A stretch of 64,000 bases of DNA from ZC4RG20 sp036381515 (GTDB lineage Bacteria > Pseudomonadota > Gammaproteobacteria > Steroidobacterales > Rariloculaceae), in the NCBI GenBank assembly GCA_036381515.1, contig DASVCR010000078.1, positions 1 through 64,000 on the forward strand, in the 5' to 3' direction. The notes beneath the pieces are model-generated. The model saw only the letters and a program-made list of their open reading frames with translations. It searched no databases and was not told the DNA's origin. Shown piece after piece: positions 53,099 through 61,724 of the stretch. Every line of letters begins with the position of its first letter. The stretch's first letter is position 1. The position numbers were made by a program, and so were the translations under genes.

Positions 53099-53787
53099 CC
53101 TCCGCATCCTCGAAGGCCAGCATCGAGGTGCTGGCCTTCGATCTCGACGGCACCCTCGTCGACTCCGTCCCCGACCTCAACTACTGCCTCGGCGAAGCGT
53201 TCGAGTCGCTCGGGCTCGCGCGCTCGACCGAGGCCGACACGCGCGACTGGGTCGGCGACGGCGTCGAGGAGCTCGTTCGCCGCGGGCTCGAGCGCTCCGT
53301 TCCGCCGTCCGAAGCGGAAGCCCTCCTCTCGACGGCGATCGAGCGCTTCTCGGCCTGCTACGCGCGTAACCTCTTCGTGCGCACCCGCCTCTACCCTGGC
53401 GTCGCCGAGACGCTAGACGTGCTTCGCGCACGCGGCGTGCGTCTCGCGTGCGTCACGAACAAGCGGCTGCGCTTCGCCGAGGCGCTGCTCGATCAGGCCG
53501 GCCTCCGCGAACGCTTCGAGCTCGTGCTCGGCGGCGACAGCGTCGCCGAGAGGAAGCCGAGCCCGATGCTGCTCGATGAGGCCGCCGCGCGGCTCGGCAT
53601 CACGCCGGACGTTGCCGCCTACGTCGGCGACTCGTACCACGACATGCACGCGGCCCAGGCCGCACGCTGGCGCTTCGTCTGGGCGAGCTACGGCTATCGA
53701 AGAATTCCGCGCGACGAGCTGGTCGCCGCGCTCACGATCGACGCGATGCCGGAGCTTGCGGAGCGGCTCGAGGAGCTGGCCGTGTAG
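53095..53787 (+). CDS. gph: Phosphoglycolate phosphatase-type HAD hydrolase
   Basis: 230 residues. HAD motifs are FDLDGTLVDSVPDLNYCLGE, CVTNKRLRFAEALL, GGDSVAERKPSPMLL and YVGDSYHDMHAAQAA. DLDGTLVDSVPDL and KRKPxP-like spacing fit Gph, which hydrolyses 2-phosphoglycolate to glycolate. The start TTG overlaps the DhaK stop (TTGA); a GTG at 53128 is possible but would cut the first strand. It closes the operon and connects functionally to glcDEF further on, which oxidises glycolate. Other small phosphate esters may also be substrates. Confidence 0.85.
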   Translation: MTSASSKASIEVLAFDLDGTLVDSVPDLNYCLGEAFESLGLARSTEADTRDWVGDGVEELVRRGLERSVPPSEAEALLSTAIERFSACYARNLFVRTRLYPGVAETLDVLRARGVRLACVTNKRLRFAEALLDQAGLRERFELVLGGDSVAERKPSPMLLDEAAARLGITPDVAAYVGDSYHDMHAAQAARWRFVWASYGYRRIPRDELVAALTIDAMPELAERLEELAV

Positions 53788-53814
53788 TCCCGGCCGACTA
53801 GCCCGGTTGTCTGA

Positions 53815-54126
53815 TCAGCAAGACCGAATCGACGCTCGCTGCCTCGCGCGGTCGCGGTGCCGCACGAGCCCGTCGACCGCGATCCCGTAGTCCATCCGCT
53901 CGCCGGCCCAGCGGCAGGCTGACGCCTCGGCACAGCTGCGCGCGCCGTGACACGCCCAAAGCTCTTCCTCGTCGAAGCGCGCGATCAGCTCCAACCAGCG
54001 CGCCTCCGCGGCCGCGATGTGCGCCGAGAGCTCGACGATTTGCTCGCCGAGCGCCTCCGCGCGCATCGCCCGCTGATCGGTATCAGAGCAGGCGGACCAC
54101 GGCATCAGGTGGGCTCGAGCGGACAT
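53815..54126 (-). pseudogene. Internally deleted DUF222/HNH endonuclease gene
   Basis: 103 codons. The start, LGEQIVELSAHIAAAEARWL then RFDEEELWACHGARSCAEAS, is the N-terminus of DUF222 proteins, which normally continue for 300-400 residues with an HNH nuclease. Here it jumps to CRWAGERMDYGIAVDGLVRH, which resembles the C-terminal end of the same proteins. The HNH core is missing, so a single internal deletion is likely. GGAGGCGGAG precedes ATG, and a probable LexA box lies 18 bases upstream, consistent with damage-induced expression of the intact ancestor. Confidence 0.55.
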
Positions 54127-54144
54127 CTCCGCCTCCGTCGCAGG

Positions 54145-54160
54145 CTGGCTATAAATACAG
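54145..54160 (-). promoter_or_regulatory. Probable LexA (SOS) box
   Basis: CTGGCTATAAATACAG is a CTG-N10-CAG palindrome with an AT-rich centre and differs from the E. coli SOS consensus CTGTATATATATACAG at three of 16 bases. It lies 18-34 bases upstream of the ATG of the deleted HNH gene on the minus strand, next to -35/-10-like TTGAGC and CATAAT boxes. The remaining 54161-54429 holds no gene I can recognise. Confidence 0.6.
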
Positions 54161-54429
54161 TATTATGCCACCGACGGATGCGGGCTCAAGCCCTACGGTA
54201 CGTCCACGGTCATCCGTGGCCCGGAAGGAAAGCGGCCAGGTTGGCGATGCAGCAAACTGCGGTTTCGAGCGAAGTGAAACGACCGGATAGCCGCCCTCGC
54301 TCGTCTCGTAAGCGTGGCTTTCCGATGACGATCTGCCGCGTCTCCGAGTATCTGTGACTCGAGCTCGATCGTTTCGCCAAGATCCACTGCGCCTGTAACG
54401 TCCGAGCCGACGCAGCGATGCGGAAGCGC

Positions 54430-55989
54430 CTAGTTCCGCATCAGCTCCGTCGCGAAGATCAGCGCCATCGCGCCGGCGCGGGGATCGGGGCCTAGGATCG
54501 CCTCGCGCTCGAGGTAGCCCTGAAGAGACTCGATCCGCGCGGTCGACTCGCACACGTCGATGAACGAGCCGCCCGGCCCGGTGCGGGCGTTCACCGCGTC
54601 CCAGGCCCGCTCGACGGCCGAACGGTAGGCGTCCTCGTCCTCGAGCCAGCCGTTCGTCAGGCCGCGCTGCATCGCGAAGCCGATCATCGCGGTGCCGGTG
54701 AACTCGGGGTACGCGCCCGGGACGTCGATCACGTTGCGCCACAGCCCGTCCCGGTTCTGATGCGGCAACAGCGCCGCCATGTGCGAACGGTAGCTGTCGA
54801 GCACGAAGCCGTACCTCGGATGGTCGCTCGGCAGCTCCGAAAGCAGCAGCGCGAGACCGAGCGCCGCGAAGCCGTTGCCGCGTCCCCACGCGGCATCCGT
54901 CGCCGGCTGATGACGGTAGAGCCCGTCCGGGCGCAGCACGATGCGCTGCATGAACGCGAGATGCCGCACTGCCATGTCGAAGTACTTGCGCTCGCCGGTC
55001 AACGCGCCCGCCTGCGCCAGGCTCACGGTCCCCATGAAGACCGAGTCGCTGTATTCGCCGTGATACGGCATCGACTCGCGCATCGCGCCGCTCTCGTCGA
55101 AGCCGAGATCGGCCACCTTGCGGACGAGCGCGACGTAGCGGGCGTCGCCCGTCGCTCGCGCGAGGTCGCCGAAGATCAGGTGCCCCGCCATCGCGAGCGC
55201 GCTCGGGCGCTCGAGGCTGTCGCGTTCGCCGCTCGCATAGGGCTCCGCGAGCTCGCGGACGAGGTCGACGCGGCCGAGCGCGAGCTGCGCGCGGAGCGCG
55301 AGCGCCTCGATGTACCACGGCCTGTCGAGCTCGAGGCCGTAGTGCTCCGTGAGCTCGAGTGCAAGGTCGCGCGGCGTGCGCGCGCGGCGGCGCTCGAGCT
55401 CACGGGCCGCTTCCGATCGCGGGACGTTATCCGCATCGAGCGCGGCGAGATCGTCCTCGCCCGACCAGCTCCGGCTCGGGATGCGGCCGACGAGCGCCAC
55501 CGGCTCGCTCGCGAGCGCGTCGCCGAGGCCGAACGTGTCCTCGCCCGCAATCAGCACGAGATCGGGCCCGTGCGCGCCGACGAAGCGCCACAGCGTGTTC
55601 GCTTCCGGGTTCTCGCGATAGGCCCTGCCCGACGGCGGGAACGCGAGCGGCGCGCGGGCCGGATTCGCGAGCGGAATCGCGATCACGTTGACGCCCCGCT
55701 CGGACCGCGGAAGCGCATCGAAGCGCTCGACCGCAGCACGCACCGCGGCGCTGTCGTCGCCGTCGCCCGCGAGGCCGCCTACGAGGACGACGAGCGGCGC
55801 ATCGTCGCTCGCCCCCTGCACGAAGACGCCGTCGATTCGCGTGCCGTCCGACGCGAGGCCGACGTCGAACGTCTCGGCCGCGTGGGCGGTAAGCGCACCG
55901 CAAGCTCCGAGCACGATGCCCAGAAGCTGCATATCGCGCTTCGTGATCGAACGCGGCGGCATGCACTCGGGTCTCCCGATGTCGGGCAT
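54430..55989 (-). CDS. Exported GH88/GH105-like hydrolase with N-terminal peptidase-like domain
   Basis: 519 residues. A long signal region ends LTAHAAE. Residues about 25-175 have the strand order of M14-type domains (PLVVLVGGLAGDGDDSAAVR, VNVIAIPLANPARAPLAF, PDLVLIAGED) without the zinc-binding histidines. Residues 200-519 form a six-hairpin barrel of the GH88/105 type: DAAWGRGNGFAALGLALLLS, DGLWRNVIDVPGAYPEFTGT and AMIGFAMQRGL. These enzymes remove unsaturated uronic acid from oligosaccharides. The start at 55989 has GGGGGAGG 3 bases upstream. No polysaccharide lyase is next to it. Confidence 0.7.
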   Translation of the reverse strand: MPDIGRPECMPPRSITKRDMQLLGIVLGACGALTAHAAETFDVGLASDGTRIDGVFVQGASDDAPLVVLVGGLAGDGDDSAAVRAAVERFDALPRSERGVNVIAIPLANPARAPLAFPPSGRAYRENPEANTLWRFVGAHGPDLVLIAGEDTFGLGDALASEPVALVGRIPSRSWSGEDDLAALDADNVPRSEAARELERRRARTPRDLALELTEHYGLELDRPWYIEALALRAQLALGRVDLVRELAEPYASGERDSLERPSALAMAGHLIFGDLARATGDARYVALVRKVADLGFDESGAMRESMPYHGEYSDSVFMGTVSLAQAGALTGERKYFDMAVRHLAFMQRIVLRPDGLYRHQPATDAAWGRGNGFAALGLALLLSELPSDHPRYGFVLDSYRSHMAALLPHQNRDGLWRNVIDVPGAYPEFTGTAMIGFAMQRGLTNGWLEDEDAYRSAVERAWDAVNARTGPGGSFIDVCESTARIESLQGYLEREAILGPDPRAGAMALIFATELMRN

Positions 55990-56265
55990 GGTCCTCCCCC
56001 GGCCTATTCCACACGACGGCGTGTTAGCCTGGATGATAGTTCGAGTGCTTGCATGTTTTCAGCACGTGCCGATCTCGCAGTCGCCTGGGCCCCCCCGGCG
56101 CGTGCCAGTCTCGATACCGGATTCGTCGTCCCGCGCCCGGGAACCGCCGTTCCGACAAGCCGCCCTCTTCGGCGAGCCGTATCCGAACGAGGACGAGCTC
56201 GTGAGCGTCAGGCATTGCTGCTCCCGGCGTGAACGTCCCCGACGATCTGGGCGAGGATCGGCCGA

Positions 56266-56426
56266 TGTACCTCACGTCGTCGCTGTTGTACGGCGTCGAT
56301 CCGTTGGACCCTGCAGCGTACATCGCGGCGGTCGTCGTCGTCCTCGCGGCCTCGGCGTTCGCGGCCTACCTGCCGGCGCGCCGCGCGGCGACGATCGACC
56401 CGATGAGAACGCTCGGCGCGGAGTAG
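56266..56426 (+). pseudogene. C-terminal remnant of an FtsX/MacB-type ABC permease
   Basis: The frame reads YLTSSLLYGVDPLDPAAYIA, a membrane helix, then AAYLPARRAATIDPMRTLGAE and stop. This is the standard ending of MacB/FtsX permeases (SSLLxGVxPxDP, helix, PARRAxxxDPMxxLRxE). The preceding 55990-56265 has no matching permease sequence and no gene I can recognise. Only the last 55 residues of the gene therefore survive here. Confidence 0.65.
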
Positions 56427-56443
56427 CCACGTCGTCGGCAGCG

Positions 56444-57580
56444 CTACTCGAGCGCGCCGGTCACCAGCAGCGTCGTCACGAACACCGACAGCGCGATCGC
56501 GGCGGCAAGCAGCACGAAAAAGAGCCTGACCAGCGCCGAGAGCCGCGACAATCGATAGGTACCGCGCAAGTGGCTGTAGAGGTGCACCGGCGGAGACAGC
56601 ATCAGCAGCAGGGCGGAGAGGCCCGAGCCGACACCGGCGATCGACGCAAGCGTGCTCAAGATCAGCAGGATCATCATGAAGCTGATCGAGTACGTCACGA
56701 ACACCGCGTGATCGTATAGATTGAACTCGCGCCGCCAGAAGAAGAGCAGCCACATGAAGGGGATGCTGAGCGGGACGAGCAGCCAGGACCACTTGTATCC
56801 GTTGGCCTTCATCTTGTAGAAGACGAGGTCCGGATCGTCCTCGAGCTTCTGCAAGGCTCGGCTCAGTGCGTTACCGCCCTGCCCGTCCGCTTCCGCGGGA
56901 GACGGAGTCTCGCCCGGATCGATACGTTCCGCATCCGCCGCGTTCGCGCGCTCCGCCTGGGATCGAAGCTCTGCTCCCAGCTCGTCGTATCGCTCCCAGT
57001 CCTCGGACGCCGCCGCCCGGGCCATCGCGATGACGATCTCGAGGTCCGCAAGCTGCTGCTCGAGCGCGAGTCGCTCCTCCGCGGAGATCCCCGGCGTGTC
57101 GAGTCGCCGACGCAGCGCCTCGGCGTCTGCCTCCATCGAATCGACGGCTTCGGCCGCAAAGGGCGGCGGGCCGTTCCAGTCGACGCCGGGGGCGAAGGCG
57201 AAGACCCCGTACATCGCAAACACGGTGAAGAGAAAGAGCGCCATCGGGGAAACGAACTTCGCGCGCTCGCCCTCGATGTAGCGGCGAGTGAGCCGTCCGG
57301 GGCGAAACGCGAGCTCGGGGATCGTGCGCCAGAACTTCCCGTCGAAATGGAAAACCGAGTGCAGGACGTCGTGACCGATCGAGCGGAAGTCGCGACGAAT
57401 GTGCGCGGACTGGCCGCACATCGCGCAGTAGCGGCCCGTCAGCGTCGCGCCGCAGTTGAGACAGACGCGGGGATGGCTTCCGCGCTCGGCCCTGCCCCTT
57501 CCTGCCTCGGTGTCGATCGCATCGGCCGCGACCGCCCCGGTCAGAACGTCTGCGGCCGTCTCGCCGCCCTCGATTGTCAC
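56444..57580 (-). CDS. DUF3667-type zinc-ribbon membrane protein
   Basis: 378 residues. A zinc ribbon CLNCGATLTGRYCAMCGQ (about 40-57) is followed by DFRSIGHDVLHSVFHFDGKF and a helix-rich membrane part with spans at about 105-125, 255-275, 285-310, 320-340 and 350-375. An acidic coiled segment (140-235, EERLALEQQLADLEIVIAMA) sits between. DUF3667 proteins share the ribbon and the FHFDGKFWRTIPELAFRPG segment; the role is unknown. The start is GTG with a weak ribosome site. The remnant permease lies beyond its 3' end. Confidence 0.8.
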   Translation of the reverse strand: MTIEGGETAADVLTGAVAADAIDTEAGRGRAERGSHPRVCLNCGATLTGRYCAMCGQSAHIRRDFRSIGHDVLHSVFHFDGKFWRTIPELAFRPGRLTRRYIEGERAKFVSPMALFLFTVFAMYGVFAFAPGVDWNGPPPFAAEAVDSMEADAEALRRRLDTPGISAEERLALEQQLADLEIVIAMARAAASEDWERYDELGAELRSQAERANAADAERIDPGETPSPAEADGQGGNALSRALQKLEDDPDLVFYKMKANGYKWSWLLVPLSIPFMWLLFFWRREFNLYDHAVFVTYSISFMMILLILSTLASIAGVGSGLSALLLMLSPPVHLYSHLRGTYRLSRLSALVRLFFVLLAAAIALSVFVTTLLVTGALE

Positions 57581-57651
57581 GGTCGCGAGACCAACTCTTC
57601 ACCGCGATGACCGAAATGGTATCGGCAACGCCGATGCGCTGTCCAAGGCCG

Positions 57652-58983
57652 CTACGGCACCTCGCGGACAACGGGCTCGACTCCCGCCGGCACCGGCCCG
57701 CCGAGCGCCCAATCGAGCAGCTGCACCGTGTGCACGACCGGGGTTTGCGCCGCGGACGCGAGCTGCACGATGCAGCCGATGTTGCCGGTCGCGACGACGT
57801 CGGCCTCCGTGCGGGCAATGTTCGCAATCTTGCGATCGCGCAGGCGGTCCGCGATCTCGGGGTGAAGCAGGTTGTACGTTCCGGCCGAGCCGCAGCAGAG
57901 ATGCCCTTCCGGAATCGTTCTCACTTCGAAGCCTGCACGCGCGAGCAGCTCGCGCGGCTCTGCGTCCACCTTCTGGCCGTGCTGCATCGAGCACGCGGAG
58001 TGGTACGCGACGCGGAGACCGAGCCGGCGCCGGGGCGCGGGCAAACCGACCTCGTGCAGATACTCGCTGACGTCGCGCACGCGCGCGGCGACCGATGCCG
58101 CCTTCGCGGCGAGCGACGGATCGTTGCGGAACAGGAAGCCGTAGTCCTTCGCGTGCGTGCCGCAGCCCGAAGCCGTCGACAGGATCGCGTCCAGCCCGCT
58201 GCCTTCGATCTCGCGCTCGAGGCTCTCGATCAGCGCGCCCGCGAGACGCCGGTTGTCCCGCTCGCGGCCGAGATGATGCACGATCGACCCGCAGCAGCCG
58301 GGGACGGAGACGACGTCGACTCCGGCCGCGGCGAGCACGCGCTTCGCGGACGCGTGGATCTCAGGAGCGAGCACGGACTCGACGCAGCCTTCGAGCAGCG
58401 CGACCCGCCTCGTCGGCCGCGCCGCGGCGCCGTGGACGCCGGCGGCCGGACGGTCCGCCGACGACGTTGGTGCGACGCGCGCGCCTCCGGGCGGGTCGAA
58501 GCGGTCCTGCAGAAGACCCCGAAGCCGCGACACCCGTGCCGGCATCCACGCGAGCACGGGCCGCGCGAGCATGCCGAGCCTCACCGCGACGGCGAAGCGC
58601 TTCGGATACGGCATCACCGCGGCGATCAGCTCACGGATCCATCGCTCGCGCAAAGGCCTGTGGTACGTGCGCTCGACGTGCACGCGCGCGTGATCGATCA
58701 GGTGCTGATAGTGGACGCCGGACGGGCACGTCGTCATGCATGCGAGGCACGACAGGCATCGGTCGATGTGCCGGACGACGTCCGCCGTCGCCGGCCGGTC
58801 GTTCTCGAGCATGTCCTTGATTAGATAGATCCGGCCGCGCGGGCTGTCGAGCTCGTCGCCGAGCAGCACGTAGGTCGGGCACGTCGCCGTGCAGAAGCCG
58901 CAATGCACGCATTTGCGGAGCACCTGCTCCGCTTCGCGCACGTCGGGATCGGCGAGCTGCTCGGGCTTGAATCGGGTTTGCAT
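57652..58983 (-). CDS. glcF: Glycolate oxidase iron-sulfur subunit GlcF
   Basis: 443 residues. Two [4Fe-4S] clusters are bound by CVHCGFCTATCPTY and CLSCLACMTTCPSG in the first 100 residues. Two CCG domains follow, with PGCCGSIVHHLG and HLCCGSAGTYNLL, each using the CCG motif of disulfide-reductase-like proteins. It passes electrons from GlcD/E to the quinone pool at the inner membrane. The ATG overlaps the glcE stop (ATGA). It is the last gene of the glcDEF unit. Confidence 0.95.
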   Translation of the reverse strand: MQTRFKPEQLADPDVREAEQVLRKCVHCGFCTATCPTYVLLGDELDSPRGRIYLIKDMLENDRPATADVVRHIDRCLSCLACMTTCPSGVHYQHLIDHARVHVERTYHRPLRERWIRELIAAVMPYPKRFAVAVRLGMLARPVLAWMPARVSRLRGLLQDRFDPPGGARVAPTSSADRPAAGVHGAAARPTRRVALLEGCVESVLAPEIHASAKRVLAAAGVDVVSVPGCCGSIVHHLGRERDNRRLAGALIESLEREIEGSGLDAILSTASGCGTHAKDYGFLFRNDPSLAAKAASVAARVRDVSEYLHEVGLPAPRRRLGLRVAYHSACSMQHGQKVDAEPRELLARAGFEVRTIPEGHLCCGSAGTYNLLHPEIADRLRDRKIANIARTEADVVATGNIGCIVQLASAAQTPVVHTVQLLDWALGGPVPAGVEPVVREVP

Positions 58984-60164
58984 CAGTGTCGCGTGTCGAA
59001 CGCCCGTCGGCCGGGCGCAACCGGCGGGCCCATGCGGCCGGGATTCAACCGGCCGTCGGGGTCGAACGCCGACTTGAGCTTCGCCGCGAGCGTGGCGACG
59101 GCCGCGGGCAACGGCGGAAACACCGCGACGGACTCGCGCAGACGACGCGGCGCCTTCCATAACGTCGCGTGCCCTTCGTGAATCACCGAGCGAATGCGGT
59201 CGATGTCCACGTCGGCGAATGCCGCCCAGATCAAGCCGCCGCCCCAGTCGAGCAGATACCGCTCGGGCTCGATCGCGTCGAGCACGCGCGGCGCGTCCGA
59301 CGGCGGCACGCTGATCCTGACGACGCACGGCGCATCGCCGAGCTCGGCCGCCTCACCGGTCCGTCTCCAGAACGCGTGCGACTCCGCGTCGGCGAGCACG
59401 TCCGCGTCGTCGCACCCGAGCCATTCGAGGAGCCCCTGGACGCGCGCCGCGACGGACGCGCCGAACCCCTCGAGCCGAAGCGCCGCCCCTCGGCCGGGCG
59501 CGAACGCGGCCGCCGAGACGTCGTGCGGCGAGCCGAGCCCCCGCCCGAGGACGTCGACCGCCGCCGCGGGATCGCGGACCGGCACGACGATCGTCGTCTC
59601 AGTCTCCGGCATCGGCGCGACGCGCACGGTGACCGAAACGAGCACCGCGAGCGTGCCCCACGAGCCCGCGAGGAGCTTCGGCAGGTCGTAGCCCGTCACG
59701 TTCTTCACGACGCGGCCGCCGGCCTTGAACGGCACGCCGTCGCCGCTGACCGCTTCGAAGCCGAGGAAATGATCGCGCGCCGCGCCGGCCGACACGCGGC
59801 GGGAGCCGGCGAGGTTCGCCGCGAGGACGCCGCCGATCGTCTGCGCGCCGCACGGCGCCGCGCCGAGGAGCGCACCGAAGTCGGGCGGCTCGAACGCGAG
59901 GCGCTGACCGCGGCGTGCGAGCTCGGCCTCGATCGTCGCGAGCGGCGTCGCCGCGCGCGCGGTCAGCACGAGCTCGGCCGGCTCGTACGCGACGATGCCG
60001 GAGAATGCGGAGAGCTCGAGCGGATCGGCGTCGACCGGCGCGCCGATCGCGCGCTTCGATCCGCCGCCGATCGGCTCGAGCGGCCGCGGGTGCGAACGCA
60101 GGATCTCGACGAGGTCCGCGCGATCGCGCGGCCGCAGGACGTTCTCGGCGCGAGCGTGAGCCAT
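58983..60164 (-). CDS. glcE: Glycolate oxidase FAD-binding subunit GlcE
   Basis: 393 residues, related to GlcD but shorter. The PCMH-type FAD domain is seen at PLEPIGGGSKRAIGAPVDAD and IGGVLAANLAGSRRVSAGAA, with KNVTGYDLPKLLAGSWGTLA in its later part. The C-terminus ends MGPPVAPGRRAFDTRH, short of the usual cap end. It works with GlcD and GlcF to oxidise glycolate to glyoxylate. Its ATG overlaps the glcD stop (ATGA), so the genes are coupled. Confidence 0.94.
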   Translation of the reverse strand: MAHARAENVLRPRDRADLVEILRSHPRPLEPIGGGSKRAIGAPVDADPLELSAFSGIVAYEPAELVLTARAATPLATIEAELARRGQRLAFEPPDFGALLGAAPCGAQTIGGVLAANLAGSRRVSAGAARDHFLGFEAVSGDGVPFKAGGRVVKNVTGYDLPKLLAGSWGTLAVLVSVTVRVAPMPETETTIVVPVRDPAAAVDVLGRGLGSPHDVSAAAFAPGRGAALRLEGFGASVAARVQGLLEWLGCDDADVLADAESHAFWRRTGEAAELGDAPCVVRISVPPSDAPRVLDAIEPERYLLDWGGGLIWAAFADVDIDRIRSVIHEGHATLWKAPRRLRESVAVFPPLPAAVATLAAKLKSAFDPDGRLNPGRMGPPVAPGRRAFDTRH

Positions 60165-61654
60165 CAGAACCGCGGCAGATCGGGGAAGCGCTCCGCGCCC
60201 GCATGCACGTGCTCGCGCCCGAGCTCGGCGCAGCGAGAGAGCGTCGGATACACCTTCCCCGGGTTGAACCGGAGCTCCGGATCGAACGCGCGCTTCACGC
60301 GGTGCTGGATCTCGAGGTCGCGCTCGTCGAACTGATACGTCATCAGGTCACGCTTCTCGAGACCGACGCCGTGCTCGCCGGTCAGCACGCCGCCGACGTC
60401 GACGCAGAGCTTCAGAATCTCGTTGCCGAATTCCTCCGCGCGCTCGAGCTCGCCCGGCGCGTTCGCGTCGTAGAGGATCAAAGGGTGCAGGTTGCCGTCG
60501 CCCGCGTGAAATACGTTTGCGACGCGCAGCCCGTAGCGCGCGGACATCTCGCTCATCGCGCGCAGCACGCGCGGCAGCTCGCGGCGCGGGATCGTGCCGT
60601 CCATGCAGTAGTAGTCCGGAGACAAACGCCCGACGGCCGGAAAGGCGGCCTTGCGTCCCGCCCAGAACGCGAGGCGCTCGGCCTCGCTCGTCGAGACGCG
60701 GCAGCTCGTCGAGCCGAGCCCCGTCGCGATGCGCTGCACCCGCTCGCTCAGAAGGTCGACCTCGGCGGCCGGCCCGTCGAGCTCGACGATCAGGAGCGCC
60801 TCGACGTCGAGCGGATAGCCGACGCGAACGAACGCCTCGGCCGCGTGGATCGCCGGTCGATCCATCATCTCCATGCCGGCCGGCACGATGCCGTCGCCGA
60901 TGACGCGCGCGACGCATTCGCCGGCGTCCTCGACCGACGCGAACCCGATCAAGAGCGCGCGCGCCGTCTCCGGGCGCTTCAGAATCCGCACGGTGACCTC
61001 GGTCACGATGCCGATCAGCCCCTCCGAGCCGATCGTGAGGCCGAGCAGATCGTAGTGGCCGCTGTCGAGATGGCGGCCGCCGAGCCGAACGATCTCGCCT
61101 TCCGGCGTGACCATCTCGACGCCGAGCACGTTGTTCGTAGTGAGGCCGTACTTCAGGCAGTGCACGCCGCCCGAGTTCTCCGCGACGTTCCCGCCGATCG
61201 TGCACGCGATCTGGCTCGACGGGTCCGGTGCGTAATAGAAGCCGCGATCCGCGACTGCGTGGCTGATCGCGAGATTCGTCACGCCGCTCTGCGCGACGAC
61301 GCAGCGGTTCGCGTAGTCGATGTCGAGGATCCGGTTGAACTTGCCGAGCCCGACGACGATCGCGTCGGCGGCCGGGATCGCGCCGCCCGACAGCGACGTG
61401 CCGGCGCCGCGCGGCACGATCCTGATGCCCTCCCGATGCGCGAAGCGCAGGATCTCCGCGACCTCGGCCGTCGTCTCCGGCAACGCGACCGCGAGCGGGC
61501 GCTGCCGATACGCCGTCAGCGCGTCCGTCTCGTACGCCGCAAGCCGCAGCGAGTCGTCGATGATCCGCTCGCGGCCGAGCATCGCCCGCAGCGCGCGGAC
61601 GATTTCGCCGCGACGTGCAAGGACGCCCGGATCGGGCTCGGGGAGGCAAATCAT
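60164..61654 (-). CDS. glcD: Glycolate oxidase catalytic FAD subunit GlcD
   Basis: 496 residues. The PCMH FAD domain contains PRGAGTSLSGGAIPAADAIV, GGNVAENSGGVHCLKYGLTT and LGLTIGSEGLIGIVTEVTVR. The C-terminal domain ends with HAGDGNLHPLILYD, GVLTGEHGVGLEKRDLM and RFNPGKVYP, all typical of GlcD/D-lactate dehydrogenase relatives. In complex with GlcE and GlcF it oxidises glycolate to glyoxylate. I used the ATG at 61654 (MICLPEPDPG); the frame extends upstream into the DUF748 gene, but there it is shadow. No glcC regulator gene is adjacent. Confidence 0.94.
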   Translation of the reverse strand: MICLPEPDPGVLARRGEIVRALRAMLGRERIIDDSLRLAAYETDALTAYRQRPLAVALPETTAEVAEILRFAHREGIRIVPRGAGTSLSGGAIPAADAIVVGLGKFNRILDIDYANRCVVAQSGVTNLAISHAVADRGFYYAPDPSSQIACTIGGNVAENSGGVHCLKYGLTTNNVLGVEMVTPEGEIVRLGGRHLDSGHYDLLGLTIGSEGLIGIVTEVTVRILKRPETARALLIGFASVEDAGECVARVIGDGIVPAGMEMMDRPAIHAAEAFVRVGYPLDVEALLIVELDGPAAEVDLLSERVQRIATGLGSTSCRVSTSEAERLAFWAGRKAAFPAVGRLSPDYYCMDGTIPRRELPRVLRAMSEMSARYGLRVANVFHAGDGNLHPLILYDANAPGELERAEEFGNEILKLCVDVGGVLTGEHGVGLEKRDLMTYQFDERDLEIQHRVKRAFDPELRFNPGKVYPTLSRCAELGREHVHAGAERFPDLPRF

Positions 61655-61724
61655 GGTCGGCCATTTAACACGATCGGCTTCCGCGGGGCGAGCGACGCGC
61701 GGCCCGCGCGAACGGCCGGGCGTG

